Assembly: GCA_020744425.1 (NCBI GenBank)
Contig: JAGMUV010000029.1
Span: 434,001-498,000 of the forward strand
Length of the DNA: 64,000 nucleotides
Direction: 5' to 3'
From: Dactylonectria macrodidyma
Taxonomy: Eukaryota > Ascomycota > Sordariomycetes > Hypocreales > Nectriaceae
Below, piece by piece: positions 10,801 to 22,100 of this stretch (position 1 is the first letter of the stretch; each line of letters begins with the position of its first letter). Made by a program: the position numbers and the translations under genes. The notes below the pieces were generated by a model, which ran no database searches, was not told the DNA's origin, and saw only the letters and a list, made by a program, of their open reading frames with translations.

Positions 10801-13800
10801 CTTAGTCGCAGCCGCCACATCAGCTCCCTTCTCAAGAAGCACCTGAACCACATCGACGTGCCCATCTTGTGATGCTTCAATAAGCGGCGTCAGTCCATTC
10901 TTAGCCGCAGCAGCGATGTCGACTCCCTTCTCAAGAAGCACCTTGACCACATCGACGTGCCCCTTTTGTGATGCTAAATGGAGCGGCGTCGGTCCATTCT
11001 TAGCCGCAGCACCGATGTCGGCTCCCTTCTCAAGAAGCACTTTAACCACATCGACGTGCCCATTCCATGCTGCTGAATGAAGCGGCGTCAATCCGGTCTT
11101 AGTCGCAGCAGCGACATCAGCTCCCTTCTCGAGAAGCACCTTGACCATATTGACGTGCCCATTCAATGATGCTAAATAGAGCGGCGTCCGTCCGTCCTCA
11201 GTTGCAGCCGCCACATCAGCTCCCTTCTCGAGAAGCATCTTAACTACATCGACGTGCCCATTTTGTGATGCTAAATGGAGTGGCGTCGCTCCGTTCTTAG
11301 CCGCAGCAGTGACGTCAGCTCCCTTCTCGAGAAGCACCTTGACTACGTCGACATGTCCATTCCGTGATGCGAAATGGAGCGACGTCGCTCCGTTGTCATC
11401 CAGAACCATGACGTCGGCCTCTGCATCAAGTAGTGTCCTTACTATTGTCACGTTCCCTTTCGCGGAACCAGCTACTAGAGCCGTTCTCCCTGCACTACTT
11501 TTCTCATTTATATCGCACTTGCGGTCCTTGATCAAATAGATGGTCGTGCTTGTAAACCCGAGCCTCGATGCGTAATATAGAGGGCTTGGCGGCTTGCTCT
11601 CGCTCACCCCCTCTCTTTTCTTCAACTCCTCATCATTTAATTCGAACCATCGCCTCCACGCATCCCAGTTGGGATTAGTTTCATCGAAAAACTCATTCGT
11701 GAGCCTGATCATGTCCGCATCATTGGACACTCCAGACGTAGCATGATGATACCATGACGCTGCCGCGTAGTCCCGCAACATCCCGAGAGGGCCCATCTGT
11801 TCCTGCGGCGCCCCTTGCCAGACATGCCGAAAGTTGATGTAGCGGAGACACAACTGGGCAAGTCGACTGCTTTCGATCGCTTCGTTCGAAGCCCGCAAGC
11901 TCTCATTAGCCAGAAGGGGCGTTTCTCGAGCTAGAATGTTGCGGAGAATGTACTGCTTGACCGAGAAGTGCGTCAGGTGCACCGTCCTCAGTCCTACAGA
12001 CGGCTCCGAAGAGCTACTCCGGACTTCTAACAACGTCCCGCAGAGACCCAGTATTTCGGTGTCGATGTAGTCTTCATCGATCGAGTCGGGAAGTTCGTCG
12101 GTCGGGAAATCATTGCATTCCTCGTGAATGAGCACGGCTTCGGTAATCTCGCAAATCGTCAGTGGGCGCAGAGCAAATGCTGCCCAGCGCAGCAAAGAAA
12201 ACGCTCGAGATCGTTCCCGGTCTTCGAAACCCGCCATTCTCTCCCAATATCGTTCGTAGAGACGCTCAAGGCCCTTGGGCGTTGTAGCGACTGCAACTTG
12301 GAGTTGCTTTTTGTTCAGCCCTCTCCTCAGATGGTCCTCCTGCAATTTCAGCCACAGGAACTGGCCTTCACAGCGGTCGGCCATTCGCTGAGATATGTCG
12401 CTCTTGATATCTTCGCTCTTGTTGAACAGTTTCCTGCGGACAATGTCTTTAGAATACGATACCGTGTCGGTTCGAACATCTTCGTGCGATATCTTATACT
12501 CGACGACCTCCTCGCTCGTGTCATCCATGAGAGCGTCTCGGATCTCAGACTCGTCACGGCTGACGATCATGATCCTGGTGGTCGTGTCTGCAACCGCTTG
12601 CTTGACCGTCTCGAGAAATCTTGCTATGGACTCGCTCCCGGCACCCATCCGGTGCTCGTCCATCGAAGTGCATTCGTCCAGGCCATCCAAGACAAACGTG
12701 CACCCAGGGATAGCTAGGAGGAGGTCTCGGAAAAGCTTGACGACGGTCGCTCGCGTTGCGACCTGTTCTTGCTGGTCCTCCCATCTCTGGCGGACCAGGT
12801 CGAATGCGCCGGCATCGCTCGACATGACCTGAGATATCCATGATCGAATCGCCGTGAATGGGTCTCCGCGGCTCTCGAAGTCCGACGAAAAGAAGAAGTA
12901 AGCGACAGGCGTCGCGAGCGTGGTTGAGAGGTGTTCGATCACCCGGGCGCAGAGGATGGTCTTTCCGAACCCCGCAGGTCCGTGGATCCACAGCAACTTC
13001 GCGGCCTCTGCGGGGAAGTCCAACGATATCCAGCGCAGAAATGAGGGCCGGCACAGGATCCAATTGCAGGTGCCGTCCAACCTTTTCTGGATGGAGTCGT
13101 CGTAGCGTTCGTTGGGAGAATGGCGACCAAACAGCCAGGCGTGTAGTTCCCGTCGAGTCTCGGCTACGCCCCATTAGCTTCGGGCTGGGGAGCCGTAGTG
13201 GAGTTCGGTCGTCTCACCTTGAATCTCACCCTCCAACCGAGCAAGGATCTGCCGAAGCTCGGCCGGCCAGTTCCCCCCGCCTGGAAAGTTTTCTGGAGAC
13301 GTCGGTTAGAGCAGCGCGACGAGCGGCACCAAGTCGGACGAACCTTGCTGGCGCACGGGTGCGGAGTTGTCCACGGCAGTCGCTCCATGCACCGGGCGCA
13401 TACCCAACGTCCCGCCGGGAGGAACCAAGTTGTGCAACTGCTGCACCAATCCTCCGAATAGTTTGACCTGATCTGTGCGTTCTCCCTTGCGCCATAACGC
13501 CCAAGCGAGCTTTCGTCTCTTAGATTCGGACGGTGCGTTGTAGGAAGTGCGGTCCTTGCCCGCGGGAATCAATGCATCCTGGGCAAGTCCGGTGCCTCCC
13601 AACACGCGCTGCGAGGGTGCGTCATCTGCGCGGCATATATCTTGGATGATCCATAAATGGTTATTTACCGCTGAAAACGTCTCCGGATCATCGAGAGCAG
13701 GGTGGTGGTCGCCTGATAACTTCCCTTGGCCAAGCCCGACAACTCGGCCCCACTGTTCGAAGCGGAGCTTCTCTGACTTGAACTGAGCGTCGAGGATATG

Positions 13801-13911
13801 CGAGTCGCTCCCAAAAGACCTGTAGGAATTCACCTTCTCAACGACTTCTAAACAGGAACTGAAGAGGCCAGCGAGCCCCGCGATTCCGACGGCAAACCCA
13901 ATAGGCTCCAT
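7888..13911 (-). CDS. HeLo-NACHT-ankyrin-ZZ NLR protein
   Basis: Three exons, 13911-13344, 13280-13218 and 13163-7888, joined by 63-bp and 54-bp introns in phase 1 with GT/AG ends and branch sites CTCTAACC and GCTAATG; 1968 residues. Residues 1 to about 200 form a HeLo (prion-inhibition and propagation) domain starting MEPIGFAVGIAGLAG, which in relatives is a membrane-targeting cell-death domain. The NACHT NTPase follows, with Walker A GPAGFGKT at about 272 and a Walker B VLDGLDEC near 360. About 35 ankyrin repeats fill roughly 755-1900, 29 of them nearly identical. Residues about 1908-1968 have a CX2C-rich pattern (CDVCTLC, CCETCDGG, CMECYEMD, then DSHVLVRH) of a ZZ zinc finger. By analogy with fungal NLRs it should sense non-self or pathogen ligands through the ankyrins and trigger incompatibility or death through HeLo. 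The chosen ATG matches HeLo starts. The frame is intact. Confidence 0.9.
8521..11387 (-). repeat. 29-unit, 99-bp ankyrin-coding tandem array
   Basis: Twenty-nine consecutive 99-bp units (33 residues, consensus TPLHAASxNGHVDVVKVLLE continuing KGADIAAAT) are nearly identical in DNA as well as protein. Variation is concentrated in the first helix (LHAAS, LIEAS, LHLAS, LYLAS) and the loop (ATKDGW, AAKNGA, ASKDGW). The stretches 9416-9611 and 9812-10007 are the same for 196 bases and lie exactly four units apart. More divergent ankyrin units flank the array on both sides. Confidence 0.93.
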
Positions 13912-13971
13912 GACTGCCGTGCTTGATGCTGCTAGGAAATCGAGCCTAGCCAGCTGGGGCGTATCCTCAAG

Positions 13972-14195
13972 ATACCGTATCAACTCGGTAAACTCGTGCA
14001 AGAAGCGCGCCCCGCTTGAAGCTGATCTCCAGGGGTTTGGCCAATTAGATTAGGGACTTAATCACGCATGGCCCATAAATAGTCACGTGCAACCAATTAA
14101 GTTAGGACTTTCTGACGTATCTGCGGTTAACAGTGGAAATATGTACGAGAAGTGGGGAGCGCTACTTGCACGAGTTTACCGAGTTGATACGGTAT
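13972..14195. repeat. inverted repeat upstream of the NLR
   Basis: Bases 13972-14002 and 14165-14195 are perfect 31-bp reverse complements. Weaker pairing continues inward (AAGCGCGCCCCGCTT against AAGTAGCGCTCCCC). The pair encloses 162 bp and lies 60-280 bp upstream of the NLR start codon. It may be a decayed fold-back transposon or an inverted duplication of the NLR leader. Confidence 0.7.
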
Positions 14196-16673
14196 ATGTG
14201 ACCCGAGGCAGCGCAATTCTCGTCTACAGACGCTAAGGCGAAATGCATTGTGAACGTGGCAGCGGCTGTGCCGCCACAAGTTTCCCCACCAGAACCATCT
14301 CGTCCCTCCACGTAAGCGACCGTGTTCCCTGGGTCGCATGACCATATGTACGCAGTACTTGACTAGTGCAAGCCGCAATAACCATCTGGCAGCTGCTTGT
14401 TGTGGCATTCCTAATCGAATTGATTGATGGCTGTTCTAGTCGTATTTTTTATCCTATAGCGATGCTCAGTTAGCGCGACTTAGCTGATAGCAACGCGCTA
14501 CAAAGAACGCTTTGTAATACTGTTTACGAGGTGGTGGCCAGCTACTTCATCGCTCTGAGGCCGAGTTGGGAGCTATAGAGCTGGCGCTAATTAACAACCA
14601 TCAGCATTTGCCGTGGCGCGTCGCGTCACGTTCAAGCTCTCATCGCGCGCCTGCAATATGATAAGAGCTAGCCAATAAGAAGCTAGATTGGAGGGTCGCT
14701 ACGTCCAAGCTGACCACCAGGAACTGCGCGGATGCCTGGCTCACCCCGGGTCGCGCGATTGGCCGGAGCGCCAGGGCCAGACGCGCATTTTCCCAAGAGT
14801 CCCCACTTCCGCCGGGCTCGGCCTATTGGCGCCGCCGCTCCAGGACACATGGATATTCTCCATCATCTGAAGAAGCGGGTGAGGGAGCACCATGGTAACT
14901 GAGTCCTCTATGGAGGAAGAGTTCAAAAGTCCTTTCCATGGGCTAATTACGCCACATCCCGCAATCCCTGTTAGTTACTTGGGATACATCACACTCCATC
15001 TGCTCCAGAAGGCCTTCACCTAACACGCCAATGACTTCAGAGGGCGTAGGTGAGGCTTGCTGCTTAGTTGCTCACTAAAATCTGCCGTAGCCTGCTAGCG
15101 TTTAGTATGATAGATTGGATTTAAGTGTCCGGCCCCCGGCGTGACAGTCCTATGTCGGCACCGTGCTGGTGGCACGGAAGAATGAGAAGCCGTTGCTGCC
15201 CCAGCATCTGGAAGGCGTGTGGAAATGCCAGATTTCATAGCGGACCACCAAACAGGGGCAATAGTTGTAGCAGCAGCGGCGACCCCGACGAAAAGGAGAC
15301 GCGTATAGAAGCAGGAGAGCGGTAGATGTAGGGCATGGTTCAGGTTACGTAGGGGCACCAGTAAAGGGATTGGGCTCATTATGGCTTTTCGATGTCGTGC
15401 TCTTTTAAAGTGCCGTGCTGTTTGGCTGTAGTTTAATGTCGCAGGCCAGGCCTAATTAACGAGCCTCAGGAAACAGCTGTACTTGTACTTAGTAATCCAG
15501 CTGCGTGCTCCAAGTAAAACCTGTAGGCTAGAATACCCCACACTTTAGACAACAATCAATCAGCACACTGCTGCTGCTCATCATATTCACTTTAACCCTT
15601 TAAGCACGCTCAGTACGACATTTAAGCGGATGAGCTCAGCGCCGAACGGGCCGACAGGGCCTAGGTGAGCGGCCCGATCAGCGTGGCGCAAGAATTTTTC
15701 GGTTGTGGCTTTTTTTTTGGTTGAGGCTTAGAAAAGCGGCTGCCGTGAAGCATTTATGGCGTAAAGGTGGCGCAGAGATCCTGGTGAATTAGGAGGCGCG
15801 AGGGTCTGTGGTGCAGCTCGCACGAACCGTTTGGTGGCCCGAGTTTAAATTTTGGACCGCCAGGAGGGCACGGAAGGAAGAACCTTTCGGAACAAGTTCC
15901 TCAAGGCATAGCTGTGGCGCAGCGATCGTGGTGAAGCAACTGTGGTGAAGCCGCTCGCACGGACCGCTAGGTGGCCCGAGCTTGAGTAAGGAGGGCGCGG
16001 AAGGAAGAACCTTTCGTTCCGAAAGGCACACGCAAGTCTGGATGATTGTTCACAGCATTTCTTTCTCAGTATATATAACTTTGATGCATATCCATCTAAT
16101 TATGCCTTGTGGAACGAAGCACTCGTCGTCGAGTGAAGCGCTCAGCCTAAAAGGATATTCAGTAAAGCATGTATCCATCAAACCTGGCTCGTTGGCTCTG
16201 CCATGACCGTGATCTTATGATCGTCTCGTATCCAGAGAAGATCTTCCTCGGATTAATCGCTGATCGATCTGCGTTCTCCTCATCGTCGGCCGGTAGTCAT
16301 GGTCTCCTCTCGACTCCGCAGTGGCAATGGTGGTTGAAGTATCCCAGGAGACCCGTAGAGCCGTTAATAGGGCAGGGTGGCTAGGCAATGCTGGTCCAGC
16401 CTTGGGGGGTCCAGGCAGTGTGATACACGCGGACTGTAAATTGGAGCATAGTCCAGCGTCTAGTAATGTCCATTGACGATATGCGGAAGTAGATGCTAGA
16501 CGGCAGCCGGCTGCCACTCAGAGACATGAATCTCTAGTGCATTTGTCACTGGGGCTATTTCGACGGTGTTTAGACTTAGCTTAGGCAGTGGTTCGTGGCA
16601 TTCATCTGAACGTCACGAGACTCTGTCTTTGGCCTCTTCATCTCAACGCTCAAGTCCAAAAATGCTTCCTTCC
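14196..16673. other. gene-free stretch
   Basis: No gene supported. The only structure seen is the imperfect tandem duplication listed at 15806-16016. Confidence 0.5.
15806..16016 (+). repeat. imperfect tandem duplication
   Basis: Two related units, 15806-15900 and 15940-16016, share in the same order CTGTGGTG, CTCGCACG, GGTGGCCCGAG and GGAAGGAAGAACCTTTCG, with indels between. It looks like an old tandem duplication. No coding function is seen. Confidence 0.6.
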
Positions 16674-18200
16674 TCACTCTCCAGCATCAAGTCCTTTTGC
16701 CAGACAACATGCAGTATAGAAGCGAGTCATGGCCGGCTGGAAGTCATCATCGAGCCACTCGCATAGCCTCAGCAGAGCGTGGATGATCTTGTAGCAGCCC
16801 AGCGGTGTTTTGGTATCTCCAATGATCGGGCCTTCATAAAGAGTGTAGGCATATCCGTCTTCACCGTCGGTCTGGTGGTCCTCCATAAAGAGGATAGACC
16901 AGTCGTGTCCACGGACGGATAGGAGAGGTACGACCATCGGATACAGGAGGCTTGTGTCGTTTTCCGGTTGCTCAAGCTCGCCGGGTATGGTTTGAGAAGT
17001 CGCCTGCGGGTCTAACGATTGCTGTCGAGCAATCTGCCTCGCTCGTGCCTGGCCGGCAAGCAAAGACTGACGTTGAAACCAAGCTGCAGTCCATAGGGTG
17101 AGTTGTTGTCGGTCATCTGTTCCAGTCTTGACCTTCGTCTCGATACCCACGCCGATAGGCTTGAAGCAAACGGGTCCGTATGTGGTTTGGTTGACTGATT
17201 GCACAATCGGATCTTCGCGAAGAACTGCCCGATAGAGGGAGTCGGGAATGGACACCGTCAGGGCAAAGTCGACAAGCTTATCCGGAAACGAATCGGCTTC
17301 CCCACGACTCAGACGCAATGTGGTATCGATATGGGCGGTGGTGATGTTCCGAGACTGTATACCGTGTGAAGGAACGTGTTGTCGGTAGGCAGCAAGCGCA
17401 AGCTTCAGGACTTGGCTATGGATGTCGCTATTCCATGTCGCTTCCGACGCTCCAGAGCCGTCCAAAAACACCGCTTCTTGCGTAATATCGAGGACCTGAT
17501 GAAGCTGTGCCTCAGCAAAATACGGCGCGCATTGTGGATCGTCGATGAAGATGTCGGGGAAATCCTCAACAAGATCGCCGACCGAGTCGAGGAAGAATTG
17601 TTTGAACTTGAGAGGCAAAATGCCTCGAGGGTTGATGTTCGGCCGCTGGATCTTTCGGTAAAGATTTCGCACGCCGAGGACATCGGGGAGATCCTTGCTG
17701 TTCAGCCCCAAGCCTTTGTACTGAACGGGTCGAGAGGAGAGCTCCAGCGCAACCATATCCTTAGGACGGCGGCGGCTCGGGCTGCTCATCGACGTCGCGA
17801 CCGTTGAGCCAGATTGTGTAGGCTGGCGCCCTCGAAGTGTTCGAGCCGGCGATGCAGATCTTGGGGGGGAATTGGGGGAGTGAGACGAGGATGCAGCGGA
17901 TGGCGCGGGGAGGCTCGGCGGAGGGAAGACGGGAATCTGTCGGGTCGGCAAAGGGGGGATGAGCTCGGTCGTTTCGACATCTTTTCGACGTGGGCTTCGT
18001 CTTCGGGACGCTGAAGATACGGAAGACGAATCTTTGACGTCCATCGTGGGCGTTGGGAGGCGGGCGTTGAAGCGTGATGCTGGAGATTCATCGAGGGCGC
18101 GCCGGCGCTTAAGGGGTCGCTGGTTGGACGCGAATTCGACGTCGTCGAGCCACAATAGAATAGAACAGGTAGTGGGAACGTCAATCGCCAAGGCTGGCAT
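16674..18200 (-). CDS. fungal PD-(D/E)XK nuclease-like protein
   Basis: A 508-residue single-exon protein from ATG 18200-18198. It opens with the short hydrophobic-acidic segment ILLWLDDVE common at the start of this fungal family. A Ser/Pro/Arg-rich linker (about 25-145) and a globular C-terminal domain (about 165-500) follow. The domain carries a candidate catalytic E-x-K in GIETK at about residue 350, following CFKPIG, and a conserved segment WSILFMEDHQ. This matches the fungus-expanded PD-(D/E)XK nuclease-like family (PF20516 type), whose biological role is poorly known. The family assignment is from motif memory, not a search. Nuclease activity is inferred from the fold; the first catalytic acid is not pinned down. 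No introns, stops or frameshifts were seen, and the gene is isolated between gene-free stretches. Confidence 0.75.
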   Translation of the reverse strand: MPALAIDVPTTCSILLWLDDVEFASNQRPLKRRRALDESPASRFNARLPTPTMDVKDSSSVSSASRRRSPRRKDVETTELIPPLPTRQIPVFPPPSLPAPSAASSSHSPNSPPRSASPARTLRGRQPTQSGSTVATSMSSPSRRRPKDMVALELSSRPVQYKGLGLNSKDLPDVLGVRNLYRKIQRPNINPRGILPLKFKQFFLDSVGDLVEDFPDIFIDDPQCAPYFAEAQLHQVLDITQEAVFLDGSGASEATWNSDIHSQVLKLALAAYRQHVPSHGIQSRNITTAHIDTTLRLSRGEADSFPDKLVDFALTVSIPDSLYRAVLREDPIVQSVNQTTYGPVCFKPIGVGIETKVKTGTDDRQQLTLWTAAWFQRQSLLAGQARARQIARQQSLDPQATSQTIPGELEQPENDTSLLYPMVVPLLSVRGHDWSILFMEDHQTDGEDGYAYTLYEGPIIGDTKTPLGCYKIIHALLRLCEWLDDDFQPAMTRFYTACCLAKGLDAGE

Positions 18201-18643
18201 CTTGCGACTATGACTCCAGAGTCGTGACGGGGCTGGTGTCCAGGATAGCTTGGAGCATGATTATTTGTTGTGGATACTGAAGATGTTGACTTTGGTTGCT
18301 AGACTACCAGATATCATGATGGGTTTAGGGTGTCGGATTTCGCTTGTGTTCGTGAGGACTTAGCCAATAAGGTCGCGCCTTGGACGAACAGCACCCATGT
18401 CAAAGTCAAGGAACTAGTACGCATCGGTTTTAAATGGAACGCTATCCCTGTTAAACGACACCGTACCCCTGTTGTCTGATAAGATAAGATAAGGGATAAT
18501 CCGGATACCGCAATAAATAGTCATCCGGACACCTCTGACCTCGCAAACTCTCTGCACGTGATCAAAGCTATTTACCCAGAGAGACCATCCATGTGCCCCC
18601 CGCATCGGCTGAACCTCTACAGATGCTGTAACCTCAGAACTCT
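18201..18643. other. gene-free stretch
   Basis: This is the 5' flank of the PD-(D/E)XK gene. No gene or repeat was recognised up to the inverted-repeat element at 18644. Confidence 0.5.
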
Positions 18644-19405
18644 ACGGAGGTACATTTCAAAAGTCATGTCCCATTCTCAAGCCACACTTTTTTAAACAGC
18701 CAATCAGAGTGGGTGTGGTACATGAGGTACTTTACATCACTTACCTCCACTAAAAGCTCGAGATCTACAGCGCATCAAACACTGCTAGCAAATAGCGGCT
18801 GGCGCTGTCAGCCTCTGAAGACCTCTGGACATACAGGGAGCTTGTTATGGATAGGTGGGGACCAAGTCCCTACTAGTAGAAATGACATGCCCATGTCACG
18901 GGCCAGATGAGATCAACTCAAGAGGTAATGCCACTGTATTGCGAGAATACTACGATGAAGAGGAAAGAGAGAAAGCGGGCAGGCGCGTAGACGCGTAGAC
19001 GCGTTGATAGTCCCTATGGCCTGCCCCGTGCGCCCTAGTTACGTATCGACCCCGCCCTGGGTTCAGCACTCCAGACCCTCCCGTCACAGCCCATAGTCGA
19101 ATCTTCCACTCTGGAAGTTAGATCAGACAATCAAGACTTTACACATAACCTACAGAACCAGATCACTAAGTACCATTTACTAAGGTGAAGGAACCGTAAC
19201 AGCGTAAATACTAACGACAGGCGTATCCGACGGTATAGCCGTTGATAACGACATTCCCCAAGTCAAACCCAAAGAGAACCATAACAGAGCTACAGTGGAG
19301 CTAAGGAACAAGTGCCCCAAAGAGCTTGTACTGCTAAGTAGCTAGCAGGGGTGCGAGGGTGTGGCGTCATTAGCGTGGGACATGACTTTTGAAATGGACC
19401 TCCGT
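18644..19405. mobile_element. non-autonomous element with 29-bp inverted repeats
   Basis: Bases 18644-18672 and 19377-19405 are reverse complements at 28 of 29 positions (outer end ACGGAGG). The 762-bp interior has no coding capacity. A related direct word (ATTYTCAAGCC then CACTTT) occurs just inside the left repeat and just outside the right one, so the true boundary may be slightly larger. A piggyBac transposase relic starts about 220 bp to the right and could be the source family, but no target-site TTAA was found to prove it. Confidence 0.6.
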
Positions 19406-19621
19406 ACACCAGTTCATTTTCAAGCCCCACTTTCCCGTGGGTAGAGTTCATTTTCTAACACCCTAGTAGTGTTCATTTATGCTTAGCCAATTAAAACCGA
19501 GCATTTAGCCGCATTTCCACCAGCCACTTTTCTCTATCCCACGAGTGCTCACAAGACAACACCTCGGTAGCTTTTGAGGGGTCAGGCCAATTAAAATGCC
19601 GCAAATTAAAGGTACATCTTA

Positions 19622-20931
19622 TTACGCCTTTTTTCTATTATGATAGATGTACCAACAGTAGTCATTGTTACATAACGCGACTTGGCACACACTACACCAA
19701 TATCTCGTCCCTACCCGGATCTTGTTAGCATCACCCGGCCCCAACGGCTTCCTCCTTTTCTGACCTTTTGACCTCACTTGACCTTGCCGAAAGCCCTGAC
19801 AGCATACGCAATCCACAGGGTTCTTCCGACGGACAAGATTATGCTCAATTGGCCGTGTTTCGGTGCCCTCATCGTCCAATTCCTCCCCTGCGCGATATCT
19901 CTTCCTTGACTGACTTTCATGACCGTATGTGTTGAATAATGCATTATAAATGCACTCTCGCCATTCCCTATGATTCGTATATCGCTTCCAACGTGGCTGC
20001 CCGTAACGCTGAAGAAGATAACTGTTAACAAGGGCCACATCTAGGAGGAAGGTCCAGCAAAGTGCCTGCCAAGCACCGCGGCGTAGGGGATGCCTATACT
20101 CATAATATGACCTCAACTGATCACCACGGTCAACATGATTCATTTCTTCGTTATAAGCAGCAGCGACCGTCGGGATTTGAACTATCTTGACAGCTTCGTC
20201 ACCAAAGAATTGGCGTATTGGCTTGGCCTCGGGCTTGCGTGACGACGGCTTCCTCCTTTGGCGTTCAACTCGCTCATCGTCGGCGCCAGTGAACACGGTT
20301 GTCATAAATAACACAAGCTTGTTGTCTTTCCAAGCGATATGGTTGACCTAGGGATATAGAATGACGACAGATTAGTAGGGATTTTCAAAGTAAAAGTGTC
20401 AGAAATTGGTACCTTATTGTCAGGGGTCGGTATCGCCTTGACCTTGTTAAATTCGTAGCTTCTCTTGACCTTGCCGTCATTGCCCTTATCCTCTGCCAAT
20501 TCCTTGTAGATGCCGCTGTTCTTGCGGGCCGTGCCTGTGGCTCCGTGGCCGTGATTCCGAAGACTGCGGAGGAGACCTGATGACGAGAAGAGGTTATCGA
20601 TGAAGACATGATATGTCGCTTTTGGCAGTAGATTTGCTAGGGCAATGACGACGGCTTGGGTTGGGTTCAAGGCAATGGGCTTCTCTTCCCTGGCTAGCTC
20701 TTTCCCTGCGGCCTTGGAAGCGCCCCGGCCCTGAGAACGTGTGGATGACTTCTTCGGTGGAAGCTCGATGCCAACGGGGCCATAAGTCGCATCTCTGATG
20801 TGCCAAAGCCAGCGAAGAAAGAAGCCCTGTTGGGCGATAACCCAGATCTTGAATCCCACTGGTTCTGGCTTGCCCTTGACCGTTGTTTTGGCGTCACATT
20901 TCCCCGTATAACCAACCATGCACTCATCCAC
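19622..20931 (-). pseudogene. piggyBac-like transposase, 5'-truncated (copy 1)
   Basis: Two exons, 20931-20413 and 20347-19622, are separated by a 65-bp intron (GTACCA to CCTAG, phase 0). They encode the catalytic half of a piggyBac-type (DDE_Tnp_1_7) transposase. The first catalytic Asp lies in VDECMVGYTG, the second in YHVFIDNLFSS, followed by GHGATGTAR and HVDRGDQLRSYY. The C-terminus has a Cys-rich zinc-binding domain (CVCCQG, CSVCQVALC). An in-frame TGA stands just upstream of the first Asp, and the roughly 150 N-terminal residues present in copy 2 are missing. The relic is therefore 5'-truncated and inactive. The intron is intact here but damaged in copy 2. Confidence 0.85.
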
Positions 20932-21190
20932 GGCAAGGTGGGATCAAGAAAGGCAAGTCATACAGAAGAGGAGCCACCCTTGCCGTCACCTGAACGACGT
21001 GGCTCATTGCTTGTATAAGTGTGGATGGCTTGTTAGTGTGCAGTCTTAGGAATTCTGATGGTAGCACTACTGAGAAGGATTAATATCACTTCAACAGACT
21101 ATGGGCAGTCTGCTTATCTCTCATATACGTAGCATCGCAGTATAGTATTGCGCTCATGTTACGAACTCCAGGCCCAGCCCTCTTCCCAAT
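20932..21190. other. gene-free stretch
   Basis: No gene or repeat recognised. The piggyBac homology ends abruptly at its left boundary. Confidence 0.5.
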
Positions 21191-21289
21191 ATGAGGTCCC
21201 GAGCCATCGAGGCCAAGGACAGGTATAGTCAGACGCCGCTACGGGGGGCCGCGGGGTGTGGGCATGAGGCCGTCGTCAAGCTGCTTCTT
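21191..21289 (+). pseudogene. single ankyrin-repeat relic
   Basis: From ATG 21191 one ankyrin-like unit is readable (EAKDRYSQTPLRGAAGCGHE, then VVKLLL) before the sequence turns into a CTT-rich run. It resembles the GHEAVVKLL-type ankyrins of fungal NLRs rather than the GHVDVVKVLL units of the large NLR here. It is likely a piece of a dead NLR. Confidence 0.5.
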
Positions 21290-22100
21290 CTTCATCTTCT
21301 TCTTCTTTTATTTAACGCCGGGGGGAATAGAAATTCCCAGCCTCCCGAAGGGCATAGGGCGTGCGGGAGACTATCTAGTTATACCAGCTATCAATATATA
21401 CATGGCAAAAGAACTTCTGGCGGGCTAGTCCGACAGTAGCCCACATCCTCCAATCCCCTGTAATGTAGTCCATCTCCAGCCTTTAAACACTAGATATCCC
21501 ACATATCAAGCCTCCTCATTGGAAAACCCTCTAGGGATAAAAAACCAGCGAGTACAAGCGGCGACTGGTGTTTGTCAATTTGTTCCCGTGGCTCCGCCGC
21601 TTCAGCTCGTGTACGGTTATATGATCAAGCTTGTTGCCCCCTCTCTCGCAGATAGAGACTATCAGAGATAGCAGCTATTAGAGATTGAGGGTCCAAGCCC
21701 CTAGTCCAGCAGGCCCTAAGGCCAGAGGCTAGGTCGCTGTCGACATTCGTCGCCATGACGGTCGTAGTAAGGTCGTGAAGTCCTCAGGAGCTTGCGGATC
21801 TGCTGGGCAACGTGCGCTCGCACAGCGTAGGTGGTTGTAGACGCAAGTCCAATCCAGTGTCTTCCCAAGCTGCCTGCAGTGCAGGCTCACGAGTAGGCAG
21901 CCTCGCTGGTCGTTGCATCTTATTGTCGGTGGTGGTTTCGAGCTCGGTAGCAAAAAACGTGCATTTTTTCCTCTCTGTTAAGGCAAAGATGGGTCGTAGC
22001 CGAGATTTACGTGCGTTCTTGGTTGCACGACTAGGCGGTCGGACCCTTGCCTTAGCAGCCGACTAACAGCCAGTGCCAAGGAAAAAATAAATTGAGGGGA

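Noticed and set aside
8521..11387. Regular 99-bp repeats resembling a CRISPR-like or satellite array
   Set aside because: The period is exactly 33 codons, the coding frame is open throughout and the units are clear ankyrin repeats in a eukaryotic genome.
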